NCBI GenBank assembly: GCA_910577825.1
Contig: CAJTOK010000006.1
Coordinates: 1 to 64,000, forward strand
Source of the DNA: an uncultured Lachnospiraceae bacterium
GTDB lineage: Bacteria; Bacillota; Clostridia; Lachnospirales; Lachnospiraceae
DNA length: 64,000 bases
Direction of reading: 5' to 3'
A program made the translations under genes and the position numbers. How positions within the stretch are numbered: the stretch's first letter is position 1; each line of letters begins with the position of its first letter. This document shows positions 15,674-24,159 of the stretch, one piece after another. Below the pieces are notes generated by a model that saw only the letters and a list, made by a program, of their open reading frames with translations, searched no databases and had not been told where the DNA came from.

Positions 15674-18391
15674 ATGGCAGTATTTTTTCTTACATCAGCT
15701 TTAATGGTAACATCAGTTCTTGCAATAAGGTCTGTTTTTAAAAATAAGTTAAGCTTTTTAATTTTATACCCATTGTGGGGATTAGTACTTTTGCGCCTTT
15801 TAATTCCAGTAAATATTATTGAAAGCCCTGTAAGCATACTGAATATTACAAATATTTTAAAAAGCTTGAATAATAAAGAAACCATGACATCAATAACCCC
15901 TGCTTCAAGAAAAGCAGATACACCTGGAACATCTATTTTAAATACAAAAAACCAGAACATTAAAAAACCAGAGAAAAATATTAATATAAATAAAACGGAA
16001 AAAGACAATAAAATAATTATTCCAGAAGAAAACCAGAAACCAGTTGTAGAAAATACACAAAAAACAAATACCACATATAAAAAAGAAAAACCAGCCCAGA
16101 ATAATATAATTATAAAACTTTCCATTATTATATGGATATCTGGAAGTATTATATTTTTTATATTTGTAATAATATCCAATACCATATTTTATAAAAAGCT
16201 AAAAACCAGCAGAAAACATATACATACAAGCAGCAAAGGCGTACCTGTATATACATCAGATATTGTAAGCACACCATGCCTTACAGGCATAGTACATCCT
16301 GCTGTTTATCTTCCTTCAGATATTAATATTAACAGCACCAAAGACAGGTATTTAAAACAGGTTTTAGCCCATGAATATACACATATAAAGCATAAAGATA
16401 ATATATGGTCTTTAATGCGTATAATCTGCCTTGGAATATACTGGTTCCATCCATTTGTCTGGATAGCAGCTTTCTATTCAAAACAGGATGCAGAACTTGC
16501 ATGTGATGAAGCATTATTAAAAAACTGTACCAATGATGAAAAATATGATTATGGCAAAATGCTTTTAACAATGAGCCAGAATGACAGGCAAAATAAATTA
16601 TGCCTTGCAACTTCGCTGGGCAGCAGTAAAAATAATTTAAAGGAGAGAATAACAATGATTACTAAAAAAAGAAATATTAAAAAATACCAGATTGCCTTAA
16701 TAACATCATTTTCTGTTATAATGGCAGGATGTGGCATGACCAGCAGCACAGCAGTCTCTGTTAATAATAATAAAACCACTTCCAGTCCTGTAAATACAAC
16801 AAGCCCGGAAACCACAACAACCCCGGAAGCTGCAGCCACCCCGGAAACTGCCACCACTGCACCGGACCCTTCAGAAGATAAAAGAATAAAGGAATTTGAA
16901 AAATTTATGAAAAAAGATATATTATCCTGCCCTGAATGGAGCCAGTTTACAGGAAGTGCAGAAGATTTATATTTCAGCATACAATATACTGCTGGTAACA
17001 TTCCATGCCTTTTTGTAACAGACCATACATTTGAACTTTCTGAGGATGACTTTGAATCTTCACATGCTTATGTATATTATTATGATACCGGAAGCAAAAA
17101 GCCAGAACTTCTAATACGTATGGCGTGCAGCAGTTCAGGAGAAGCCGTTTCAATAGCAGATGGCATATTTATGACTGACACACACCATTCATACACAGCA
17201 TATACCTTTAACAGCGAAGATAACAAAAATACACTTGTGGCAGAAACAATACAAGGATACTATATGTACAGTGATGAAACAGATAAACTGTCTGATAACT
17301 TCACATATACAAAACATGAATTTGAACTTCCTTTTAATAATAAAACAAGAAAAAATATAGCAGGCACACCATACGATGATTATGCAAAAAACACTTCCCA
17401 GACCCCGCATTACAATGTACCAGATGCTCTTGACTTTGCTGGGAAGTGGGATGAAGCATTAGCAGTTACCTATTATACAAATAAACAGAATAAATGGAAT
17501 AAATTTTATAAAGACGGGCATATGCCATTACCATATAATTCTCTTTATGCTATGTTTCATGGAAATATAGATAAAACAATTTACAAAAGCCTGAATAATT
17601 TACAAATAGAAGATTTTACAAATGCAGAAAAAGAAACATCTGTAATTATAAACGGAACAAGAATGTCTTACTGTGGCAGGCTTTCAGAAGATACATCACT
17701 ATATTACTTAAATACCAGCAACGGGGCAAGTGCAATTTTAACATACAGTGGCACAGTGTATAATGTATACAGCATAACAAAATCTAAAAATTTAAATTCT
17801 TCCGGTAACCCTTCTGATATTATATCAGAAACAGGAATGCCAGAATTTACAAATGGTGATTTTGATGGTGATGGTGAAGATGAAACTGCATTTTATATAA
17901 AAGATAACCTTTATATAATTGACTACCGCTATGACTATAGTTATGAAGATTATGGCATAATATCATCTTCAATAGAAGAAATATGCACATTTACAAAAGA
18001 TGATGCAAGGTATTTTACAGAACAGTTATGCCTGCTTTATGATAATAACCCAGAACAGCTTGGCACAGAAACTTTAAATACAATAAAAACAAAAGCAGGT
18101 AATAAAGATTGTAAGTCCAAAACTAACATTATATCCAGCAACGGTTATAAAGACTATGATTACATTCTTTCAGGTAACAGCATGGAAAATGAATACGAAT
18201 TTGGCAATGCAAATTCATACAGCATTACACTTGAAAATGGCAAACCGCAGATAAAAACATCTATTGGCATAACCTATAATAAAAAAGGGGAAACACAAAA
18301 ACACCATATAAAAATAGAAGCATCCCTGGCTCTTAATAAAAAAGGCCAGTTTATATTAAAAGAACCTTTCTCATTTAGTAAAGAAGATTAG
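15674..18391 (+). CDS. BlaR1-like M56 metalloprotease fused to an extracytoplasmic domain (copy 1)
   Basis: A 905-residue protein. Helices lie near residues 1-20, 28-50 and 140-165. The cytoplasmic protease has the intact zinc motif LAHEYTHIKHKD (His233, Glu234, His237) and the third-ligand region QDAELACDEALL. The usual M56 linker ending ERITMI is followed by a fourth hydrophobic segment ending in IMAGC (Cys353), a lipobox. After this comes a Thr/Pro-rich linker and an extracytoplasmic domain of about 500 residues with DFDGDGEDETAFYI, an acidic calcium-binding-like loop. No penicillin-binding domain is visible, so the signal is probably not a beta-lactam. Serves as the likely sensor-protease for the BlaI repressor upstream. 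Confidence 0.85.
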   Translation: MAVFFLTSALMVTSVLAIRSVFKNKLSFLILYPLWGLVLLRLLIPVNIIESPVSILNITNILKSLNNKETMTSITPASRKADTPGTSILNTKNQNIKKPEKNININKTEKDNKIIIPEENQKPVVENTQKTNTTYKKEKPAQNNIIIKLSIIIWISGSIIFFIFVIISNTIFYKKLKTSRKHIHTSSKGVPVYTSDIVSTPCLTGIVHPAVYLPSDININSTKDRYLKQVLAHEYTHIKHKDNIWSLMRIICLGIYWFHPFVWIAAFYSKQDAELACDEALLKNCTNDEKYDYGKMLLTMSQNDRQNKLCLATSLGSSKNNLKERITMITKKRNIKKYQIALITSFSVIMAGCGMTSSTAVSVNNNKTTSSPVNTTSPETTTTPEAAATPETATTAPDPSEDKRIKEFEKFMKKDILSCPEWSQFTGSAEDLYFSIQYTAGNIPCLFVTDHTFELSEDDFESSHAYVYYYDTGSKKPELLIRMACSSSGEAVSIADGIFMTDTHHSYTAYTFNSEDNKNTLVAETIQGYYMYSDETDKLSDNFTYTKHEFELPFNNKTRKNIAGTPYDDYAKNTSQTPHYNVPDALDFAGKWDEALAVTYYTNKQNKWNKFYKDGHMPLPYNSLYAMFHGNIDKTIYKSLNNLQIEDFTNAEKETSVIINGTRMSYCGRLSEDTSLYYLNTSNGASAILTYSGTVYNVYSITKSKNLNSSGNPSDIISETGMPEFTNGDFDGDGEDETAFYIKDNLYIIDYRYDYSYEDYGIISSSIEEICTFTKDDARYFTEQLCLLYDNNPEQLGTETLNTIKTKAGNKDCKSKTNIISSNGYKDYDYILSGNSMENEYEFGNANSYSITLENGKPQIKTSIGITYNKKGETQKHHIKIEASLALNKKGQFILKEPFSFSKED
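16639..16657 (+). other. Internal in-frame translation start with RBS (copy 1)
   Basis: AAAGGAGAG at 16639-16647 is followed 7-9 bases later by an in-frame ATG at 16655 (Met328). Translation from here gives a protein beginning with lysines, a hydrophobic core and a lipobox Cys at residue 26, which is a textbook lipoprotein signal peptide. The gene may yield both the full protease and a free lipoprotein. Confidence 0.45.
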
Positions 18392-18427
18392 AATTAATTT
18401 GTATATTAGTACAGGACGGGAGGCAAT

Positions 18428-21223
18428 ATGGCAACATTTTTTATTACATCATCACTAATGATAGTTATAATTCTTACAGCCAGGTTTCTTTTAAAAAACA
18501 AAACCAGTTTTTTAATATTATACCCTTTATGGGGAATAGTGCTTCTGCGCCTTTTAATACCAGTAACATTTATTGAAAGCAATGCAAGCATTATGAATTT
18601 CATATACCATTTAAATAACAGTAAAGAAACCTCCCCTCCTGTTAAAAACTATACAGAAAAACTACAGGCAAAAACCACAGGCAATAATAAAACTGAAAAA
18701 CCGCCAGCTTACAATAACCAGAATAACCTTACCAATAAAACTAACAAAACATCCGAAATAAAAAAGGAAAAAAATAATAACATTACTACTCCTGTAGAAA
18801 ATAAAGAAACTACATCTGGAGAATTACCAGAAACCCTCCCACAGGTTACAGAAAATAATTTATATAACTTCTTAATAAAAGCTGCAATTATTATATGGAT
18901 ATCTGGAAGCATTATATTTTCTACACTTGTAATAATATCTAATATTATATTTTACAAAAAACTTAAAAAAACCAGAAAACATATCCTTACAGATAAAAGA
19001 GGAATTAATGTATTTACATCAGAAGCTGTAAACACCCCATGTATTGCAGGAATAATACACCCTTCCGTTTATATTCCCGCAGATAAAGATATAAACTGGA
19101 CAGATTATAACAATACACAAAATAAATATTTAAGGCAGGTTCTTGCACATGAATATACCCATATCAGGCATAAAGACAATATATGGTCATTAATGCGCAC
19201 CATCTGCCTTGGAATATACTGGTTCAATCCATTTGTCTGGCTGGCAGCTTTTTATTCAAAACAAGATGCAGAACTTGCATGTGATGAAGCAGTATTAAAA
19301 AAATGTACAGATGACGAAAAATATAATTATGGAAAAATGCTTCTGGTAACCAGCCAGAAAAAAAGAAAAAACAAACTTTGTATTGTAACTTCTATGGCAG
19401 GCAGTAAAAATAACCTAAGGGAGAGGATAACAATGATTTCTAATTTTGATAAAAGAAAATTTAAAAAATACCATGCTGTTTTAATAGCTGCATTTACTAT
19501 TATACTTGCAGGGTGCAGCATGACTAAAGAAAAAACATCTGTAAAAACTATGCCGCCAGACACTGCAGATAATATAACAAGTGAAATCCAGGAAACAAAA
19601 ACACCCGTAAAAACCGTTAGTAAAACAGATAACAATGTAAATCCTTCAAATAATGGCAATGAATATAAAATAGAAAAAATATTCCAGGATTTTATAAATA
19701 ATAAAATAAAATCCCGTCCTGAATGGAGTAAATGGAAAGGTGATACAAAGGATTTATATTTCAGTATACAATATGCAGAAGATAACTCACCATGCCTTCT
19801 TGTAACAACAAAAGTAATTACAGATACAAACGAAACTATAAACGCATTTGTATATTATTATGACGAAAAACAGAAAAATATTGAACTGCTTACATACCTG
19901 GCAAGTAATGGCACAGCAGACCCAATAAAAATAAAAGATGGTGAATTTGTTATTAGCACACACCATTCTTTAAGAATATATAACTGGGCTTCAGATGGTG
20001 ACAAAAGTGAAATAAATGCCTCAGAAATATATGGCTATTTTATAGAAAAAGAAAAATATACTTATACTCTTCTTAAATGGCAGGTTCCATTTTACAACAG
20101 GAAAATCCGCCTTGATGCAAGAAAAAGCTATTCAAAAGATAAAATTGACACTTACGCATATGATACTGCAACAGAAGAAAATTTTCCATCAGTTAAAGCC
20201 AGCTACCTTTATGATAAATATGCCAATGCAAACCCTGTCCCATTTTACAATAATACAGAAGAAAGCTGGAACAAGTTTTATAATGATGCCAGTTTCAGGG
20301 GCAATATACATGCCGTTACCTGGCATGGTGACGATAGTAATAGTTCCATTATAATGGATATAGTAAATGAACTTTCATACCAGGATTTTATTAAAGCTGA
20401 AGAACAATCTTCTATACCAGTTAATAGTTCAAGGCTTAGCTATTGTGGTAAATTCAGTAATACAGAAGTGCTTTTTTTCCTTAATAAAGGGTATACAATA
20501 CGTGCATTTATACTGCGTACAGGACCGGCAGAATATGCCTCTTATGACGTATATACACTTGATACATCAAAATGGGATGAAAAAGATGTACTACGTGATA
20601 AAGAATCATCCAAAAATTCACCTGAAATATTTATAGACCTTAAAAAATCCAAACTTGCCAGGGCTGATTTTGATAATGATGGTGAAACAGAAATAGCATT
20701 TTATATCACAGAAAACCCTTTTACTCTTAGTGAATATAAAACCCTTTATATGTTTGACCCTGAATCTTATGGGGAGAATTATAAAACATACAAATTGTAC
20801 AGCTATACCAAAGATAACTACAGATACTTTGCAGAACAGGTCTGTATAAATTTTGATAATGATTATGGAAAAGACCAGACACAGCAGTTAAAACAAGGTA
20901 ACTACTTTAAAAATATTAAAAACAAGCCAGACAGCAATAATTATAAATCCAAAAAGAATATTATTCCTGGAGATACACTTAGCGGTTATAATTATATTAT
21001 TTCAGACAACAGCTATAAAAATAACTACGAATTTGGCAGTAAAAATAATTATTATATTACACTTGAAGATGATAAAACTGAAATAAAAACAAGCATTGGA
21101 ATAAGCTATAATGAAAAAGGCAAAAAAGAAAAATATAATGCAGAATTTAGTGCAATACTGCAATATAAAGGAGATGGAAATTTTATATTAAAAGCTCCTT
21201 ATATTTTTAAAAATCTTAGTTAA
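18428..21223 (+). CDS. BlaR1-like M56 metalloprotease fused to an extracytoplasmic domain (copy 2)
   Basis: A 931-residue paralogue of the preceding gene with the same layout. Three helices come first, then the zinc motif LAHEYTHIRHKD (His241, Glu242, His245), QDAELACDEAVL and a fourth hydrophobic segment ending ILAGC (Cys363). The rest is a large outer domain with DFDNDGETEIAFYI. The two copies are similar throughout, including the DNA around their ribosome sites (GGACAGGAGG and GGACGGGAGG), so they arose by tandem duplication. The gap between them is 36 bases. The outer domains diverge more than the protease parts, which suggests different ligands. Which copy acts on the BlaI protein is not visible. 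Confidence 0.85.
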   Translation: MATFFITSSLMIVIILTARFLLKNKTSFLILYPLWGIVLLRLLIPVTFIESNASIMNFIYHLNNSKETSPPVKNYTEKLQAKTTGNNKTEKPPAYNNQNNLTNKTNKTSEIKKEKNNNITTPVENKETTSGELPETLPQVTENNLYNFLIKAAIIIWISGSIIFSTLVIISNIIFYKKLKKTRKHILTDKRGINVFTSEAVNTPCIAGIIHPSVYIPADKDINWTDYNNTQNKYLRQVLAHEYTHIRHKDNIWSLMRTICLGIYWFNPFVWLAAFYSKQDAELACDEAVLKKCTDDEKYNYGKMLLVTSQKKRKNKLCIVTSMAGSKNNLRERITMISNFDKRKFKKYHAVLIAAFTIILAGCSMTKEKTSVKTMPPDTADNITSEIQETKTPVKTVSKTDNNVNPSNNGNEYKIEKIFQDFINNKIKSRPEWSKWKGDTKDLYFSIQYAEDNSPCLLVTTKVITDTNETINAFVYYYDEKQKNIELLTYLASNGTADPIKIKDGEFVISTHHSLRIYNWASDGDKSEINASEIYGYFIEKEKYTYTLLKWQVPFYNRKIRLDARKSYSKDKIDTYAYDTATEENFPSVKASYLYDKYANANPVPFYNNTEESWNKFYNDASFRGNIHAVTWHGDDSNSSIIMDIVNELSYQDFIKAEEQSSIPVNSSRLSYCGKFSNTEVLFFLNKGYTIRAFILRTGPAEYASYDVYTLDTSKWDEKDVLRDKESSKNSPEIFIDLKKSKLARADFDNDGETEIAFYITENPFTLSEYKTLYMFDPESYGENYKTYKLYSYTKDNYRYFAEQVCINFDNDYGKDQTQQLKQGNYFKNIKNKPDSNNYKSKKNIIPGDTLSGYNYIISDNSYKNNYEFGSKNNYYITLEDDKTEIKTSIGISYNEKGKKEKYNAEFSAILQYKGDGNFILKAPYIFKNLS
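19417..19435 (+). other. Internal in-frame translation start with RBS (copy 2)
   Basis: AAGGGAGAGG at about 19417-19426 precedes an in-frame ATG at 19433 (Met336). The encoded N-terminus is again lysine-rich, then hydrophobic, with a lipobox Cys at residue 28. The arrangement matches copy 1. It may partly reflect conservation of the M56 segment Arg-Glu-Arg, whose codons resemble a ribosome site. Confidence 0.4.
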
Positions 21224-21233
21224 AATATTACCA

Positions 21234-21378
21234 GCTGGCAATTCCAAAGTGTTTCATGGACGGCACACTCCCGTTTGGACGCCGCACGCAATGGATGCGT
21301 AAAGTGCCATAAGACGGCACTTAAGCACCAGCGGCTTCGTACAGCCGTCCATTGAAATCACATTTGGAATTTGCCAGC
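21234..21378. repeat. 145-bp palindromic element with bulged arms
   Basis: The left arm (21234-21264) and right arm (21344-21378) are complementary over all 31 bases of the left arm; the right arm has four extra single bases, each bulged. Inside are two smaller perfect hairpins: ACGCA/TGCGT (21286-21300) and AAGTGCC/GGCACTT (21302-21322). No ORF is inside. It may terminate transcription from both sides, since it lies between convergent genes, but it is much longer and GC-richer than a usual terminator. Confidence 0.8.
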
Positions 21379-21457
21379 CAATTTACTCTTTGTATAGTTT
21401 TAATAAAAAACCATCCCTAATATCCAGACTATCTTTTAAACAATCCCTTCCATCTAA

Positions 21458-22651
21458 CTAAACAAACATGTTTTGTAACATAAATTTCTTAATACTTTGT
21501 AATTCATTATACTTACGCTGGTGAAGGGTGATGAGGCAGTCGAGGGTATCAAAATACTCTGAAATTTTTGTCTGCTCTGCTTTACTGGGAAAACAAACCT
21601 CACCTTTAAGAGCGTTTTCTGACGACACTTTCATATCATTTTTTGCGCCTTTATTTACAAGCGGATGCATATAATTATTAATGCGAGCATGTTGCTCAAA
21701 ATATATTTGAACAAACTCCGAATCAGCATTTTCTTTTGGTTTATAAACGGCATATAAAGTTGAAACAATGCCTGATTTCCCTTTGTTTGCTTTGATTATC
21801 CCATATGGGTTCAACTTAAGCGGAGACTTTGTATAAACAACATCACCCGTCTCAACAACACCATAATTTGCAACCGAATCACCAGCAAATGAACGCCCCT
21901 GGAATTCCATCTGATTTACTATTCCATAATCACCAGAAACCGATAGCACATCTTCTTTACCATAGACCTCATCCCTATTCTTTTCCTTTGAGACTTCGAG
22001 GTAATCCCCCAACTTACGCTGTTCCCAAACTTCTGTAAATCCATTAAATCTAATTTCTGGAATATTCGTTCCATTCTGTGGAAACATTTTTTGAAGCATA
22101 TATTTTTTTAACGTTTTAATTTCATTACACTTACGCTGGTGAAGGGTGATGAGGTGGTCGAGGTGTGAAAAATACTGTCCAATTTTTTCTTGTTCTTCTA
22201 TATTTGAGGGAACACAAAACTCTGTACTGGACATCAATTTCCAATCAGCTCTTGGCATTTTTGTTCCTGATGATTGATTCGCCATATCGTCAAAATGCGG
22301 TGACTGAATAAGTCTATAAAGAAAATTTTTGTCTATATTTATTGGTTTTAAAACCCACCAATCGCCTACAGCAACCCCTTGAAAATCAGGGTTTAACCAA
22401 TTATGCAGATATGGTCTTAATTTTCCGTAAAGAACATCTTCACTAGAAAATATTATACCTGTCTTTATTGTTTCTTTTTGGTATATGTTTTTATTTAGTA
22501 ATCCTTGTTCTGAAACAACATCTTCATATTCTACACTCGGAAATTCCTTGCTTGAAGTGCCTGTTGCTGATACTCTCTCAACCATCTCCCCCAGCTTACG
22601 CTGTTCCCATTCATCTGTATACCACTTAAACCTAATCTTTGGATTTCCCAT
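21458..22651 (-). CDS. hsdS: Type I restriction-modification specificity subunit (orphan HsdS)
   Basis: A 397-residue protein with two target-recognition domains (about residues 5-165 and 195-365), each followed by a conserved helical region (LITLHQRKCNEIKTLKKYMLQKMF and LITLHQRKYNELQSIKKFMLQNMF). This is the normal full-length HsdS layout. It would direct a methylase-nuclease complex to a bipartite DNA site. No hsdM or hsdR lies in the window. ATG at 22651 is chosen over GTG at 22660 because AAAGGTGG is well placed for it. Genes on both sides are unrelated, and it sits between two large palindromes, which suggests acquisition as a single unit or loss of its partners. Confidence 0.9.
   Translation of the reverse strand: MGNPKIRFKWYTDEWEQRKLGEMVERVSATGTSSKEFPSVEYEDVVSEQGLLNKNIYQKETIKTGIIFSSEDVLYGKLRPYLHNWLNPDFQGVAVGDWWVLKPINIDKNFLYRLIQSPHFDDMANQSSGTKMPRADWKLMSSTEFCVPSNIEEQEKIGQYFSHLDHLITLHQRKCNEIKTLKKYMLQKMFPQNGTNIPEIRFNGFTEVWEQRKLGDYLEVSKEKNRDEVYGKEDVLSVSGDYGIVNQMEFQGRSFAGDSVANYGVVETGDVVYTKSPLKLNPYGIIKANKGKSGIVSTLYAVYKPKENADSEFVQIYFEQHARINNYMHPLVNKGAKNDMKVSSENALKGEVCFPSKAEQTKISEYFDTLDCLITLHQRKYNELQSIKKFMLQNMFV
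21511..21536. repeat. 26-bp direct repeat inside hsdS, copy A
   Basis: Identical over 26 bases to 22129-22154. The repeat encodes part of the conserved helix that follows each recognition domain and could support recombination between half-genes. Confidence 0.8.
22129..22154. repeat. 26-bp direct repeat inside hsdS, copy B
   Basis: Exact copy of 21511-21536, located at the end of the first recognition domain. Confidence 0.8.
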
Positions 22652-22730
22652 GCCTGCCACCTTTCTATCATTCCAATAAGGTCATTTAATGATAATATTA
22701 TTTTCATCTGAAGAAATTAAATCTTTGATA

Positions 22731-22759
22731 AGTATAACATAGCTATTACAGGACTGCAA
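22731..22759 (-). promoter_or_regulatory. Predicted promoter of hsdS
   Basis: On the minus strand TTGCAG (22759-22754), 17 bases, TATACT (22736-22731). Good fit to sigma-A and about 80 bases before the hsdS start. Confidence 0.6.
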
Positions 22760-22846
22760 TCTGAATTAATGTTTGAATTTTTTCATTTTTAACAAAATTA
22801 ACAGAAGTTTTGCAGAGTCCGTTGTGCCTGCCGTTTTACTAAGTGG

Positions 22847-23112
22847 CAATTTGTATTTATTCTTTGCTGGCAGCAATACACAGGTTTTTAAATGGCAGCT
22901 TGCCAGAATAATTCCACAAAAGGGGTACTTTAACCCCGCCAGTGCTTGTATCCTGTCTTTAATTTTATAAAAGAAATGGCAATTTCTTTTATAAAATAAG
23001 GATACTACGCACTGTTGCGTGGGTTATCGTAGCGGAAGCGTACCCCTGTGTGGAATATTCTGGCGCTGGCATAAAAACCGTCCGTTCCCACAAAAAGCAT
23101 ATAATAAAATTG
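22847..23112. repeat. About 266-bp nested palindrome
   Basis: A long imperfect inverted repeat with several nested stems. The centre is a perfect 16-bp stem (22962-22977 and 22982-22997) with a GGCA loop. Outside it, GTATCC pairs with GGATAC, AACCC..AGTGC with GCACT..GGGTT, and a 46-base arm (22883-22928) pairs with 23040-23079 with a few bulges. The outermost arms are weaker. There is no ORF. It occupies most of the 500-base gap between hsdS and the DUF3990 module. It resembles a miniature mobile or structured-RNA element; no target-site duplication could be recognised. Confidence 0.8.
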
Positions 23113-23156
23113 ACCAGAATTTAGTACAATACTACAATATAAAGGGGAAAAAACAT

Positions 23157-23408
23157 TTATAAAACTACGTTAATATAATTATATAACCCCTCTTTTCCTT
23201 CACCGTTCTCCATGTCATACGCTTCAAATAAATATTCATTTTCTTCAAGAAAAAGCCCTGTTCCAGCATCATCTAATAATTTATATAGTTCACTTTCTAA
23301 AAGCTTACGGTAGGCATGCTCATTATCTAACTGCTCCTTTTTCATAATATATTTAGTTAATGCTATAACACACATCCCTTTTGCAGTTATTATCTTACTT
23401 TCAGTCAT
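23157..23408 (-). CDS. Small acidic protein, third gene of the DUF3990 module
   Basis: An 83-residue protein. The N-terminal helix (ITAKGMCVIALTKYIMKKEQLDNEHAYRKLLESELYKLL) resembles the small DUF3791-type partner proteins. The acidic C-terminal half is not recognised. ATG at 23408 has GGAGG 5 bases upstream, within the end of the DUF3990 gene, and the gap to that gene's stop is 3 bases. An antitoxin or accessory role is inferred from gene order only. Confidence 0.6.
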   Translation of the reverse strand: MTESKIITAKGMCVIALTKYIMKKEQLDNEHAYRKLLESELYKLLDDAGTGLFLEENEYLFEAYDMENGEGKEGLYNYINVVL

Positions 23409-23411
23409 AAA

Positions 23412-23969
23412 CTACCTCCAGTCAATTAATTTCAATTCTTTAATTAATTTATCAGCAACATCCTGTTTTCCAATAAAATATTGTATACCAAGATTATCTG
23501 TTTCAAGATTTCTTAATAAAACTTCCATAGCTTCTGCTGTTCCAATTTTTCCATAAAGCCCGTTCCAATATGCTTTTAAACACAAAATAGTATCATCATC
23601 TGCTGTTGGTCCTATAACCAAATCATAATTATGTGGCATTCCTCCTTTTTTTCTGCACATTAATATAAATTCCAGCCATTCAAGGTCTGCTGTTTCAAAT
23701 ATTTTTATATGTAATGTATTTAATACTTCCTCATCAATTTTGACCTCATACAATTTTTCCAAAAAATTTATTTCCTTTTTTCCTGCACAACGCCTGACTG
23801 CTTCCCTATACTTTTTGTGCATCATTCCAATTGCCTGCGCTTTTGAAACCGCCATATAAAAACCTCTTCCAAAATCCTTTCTGGTTCTTCCAAGTGTAAC
23901 ATCTATATGTACAATTTCTGAAACCGTACCATGATAAAGAGTATTTTTAAAATTGTGATATATAACCAT
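23412..23969 (-). CDS. DUF3990 protein, ADP-ribosyltransferase-like, possible toxin
   Basis: A 185-residue protein matching the DUF3990 pattern: LYHGT near the N-terminus, then GRTRKDFGRGFYMAVSKAQA. This family has an ADP-ribosyltransferase-type fold, in which the HGT and GFY motifs line the NAD pocket. Such proteins often occur with DUF3791 partners. ATG at 23969 has GGAGGAGG upstream, and the first 23 bases overlap the preceding small gene. The three genes are arranged as in a toxin-antitoxin unit; toxicity is not shown by the sequence. Confidence 0.75.
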   Translation of the reverse strand: MVIYHNFKNTLYHGTVSEIVHIDVTLGRTRKDFGRGFYMAVSKAQAIGMMHKKYREAVRRCAGKKEINFLEKLYEVKIDEEVLNTLHIKIFETADLEWLEFILMCRKKGGMPHNYDLVIGPTADDDTILCLKAYWNGLYGKIGTAEAMEVLLRNLETDNLGIQYFIGKQDVADKLIKELKLIDWR

Positions 23970-24159
23970 CTACCTCCTCCACCATCTCAAAGTCTGTCAT
24001 ACTGTCAAATACATCCGGACATTCTGATACATAGTTTAATATTGAATATTTTTTATCAAGTTCTAAAAACTGTTCTGTCGTAAGGTTGCGTGCCTTACAA
24101 TAATATTGTGTCACTAAATACATAATAAATATTGTATTATCCAGCCTTCTTTCTAACAT
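23947..24159 (-). CDS. DUF3791 protein, probable partner of DUF3990
   Basis: A 70-residue all-helical protein (FIMYLVTQYYCKARNLTTEQFLELDKKYSILNYV) of the DUF3791 type. Its ATG at 24159 lies inside the end of addA, so the two genes overlap by 7 bases, and its ribosome site (AGAGG) is in addA coding sequence. It overlaps the next gene by 23 bases. The tight coupling means the module is translated from the addBA transcript. Confidence 0.7.
   Translation of the reverse strand: MLERRLDNTIFIMYLVTQYYCKARNLTTEQFLELDKKYSILNYVSECPDVFDSMTDFEMVEEVDGYISQF

Noticed and set aside
20112..20636. Plus-strand frames inside the second M56 gene
   Set aside because: Frame-shifted shadows of the outer domain without start signals.
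21234..21378. Integron attC site
   Set aside because: Bulged arms recall attC, but the GTTRRRY core ends are absent and there is no integrase or cassette array in the window.
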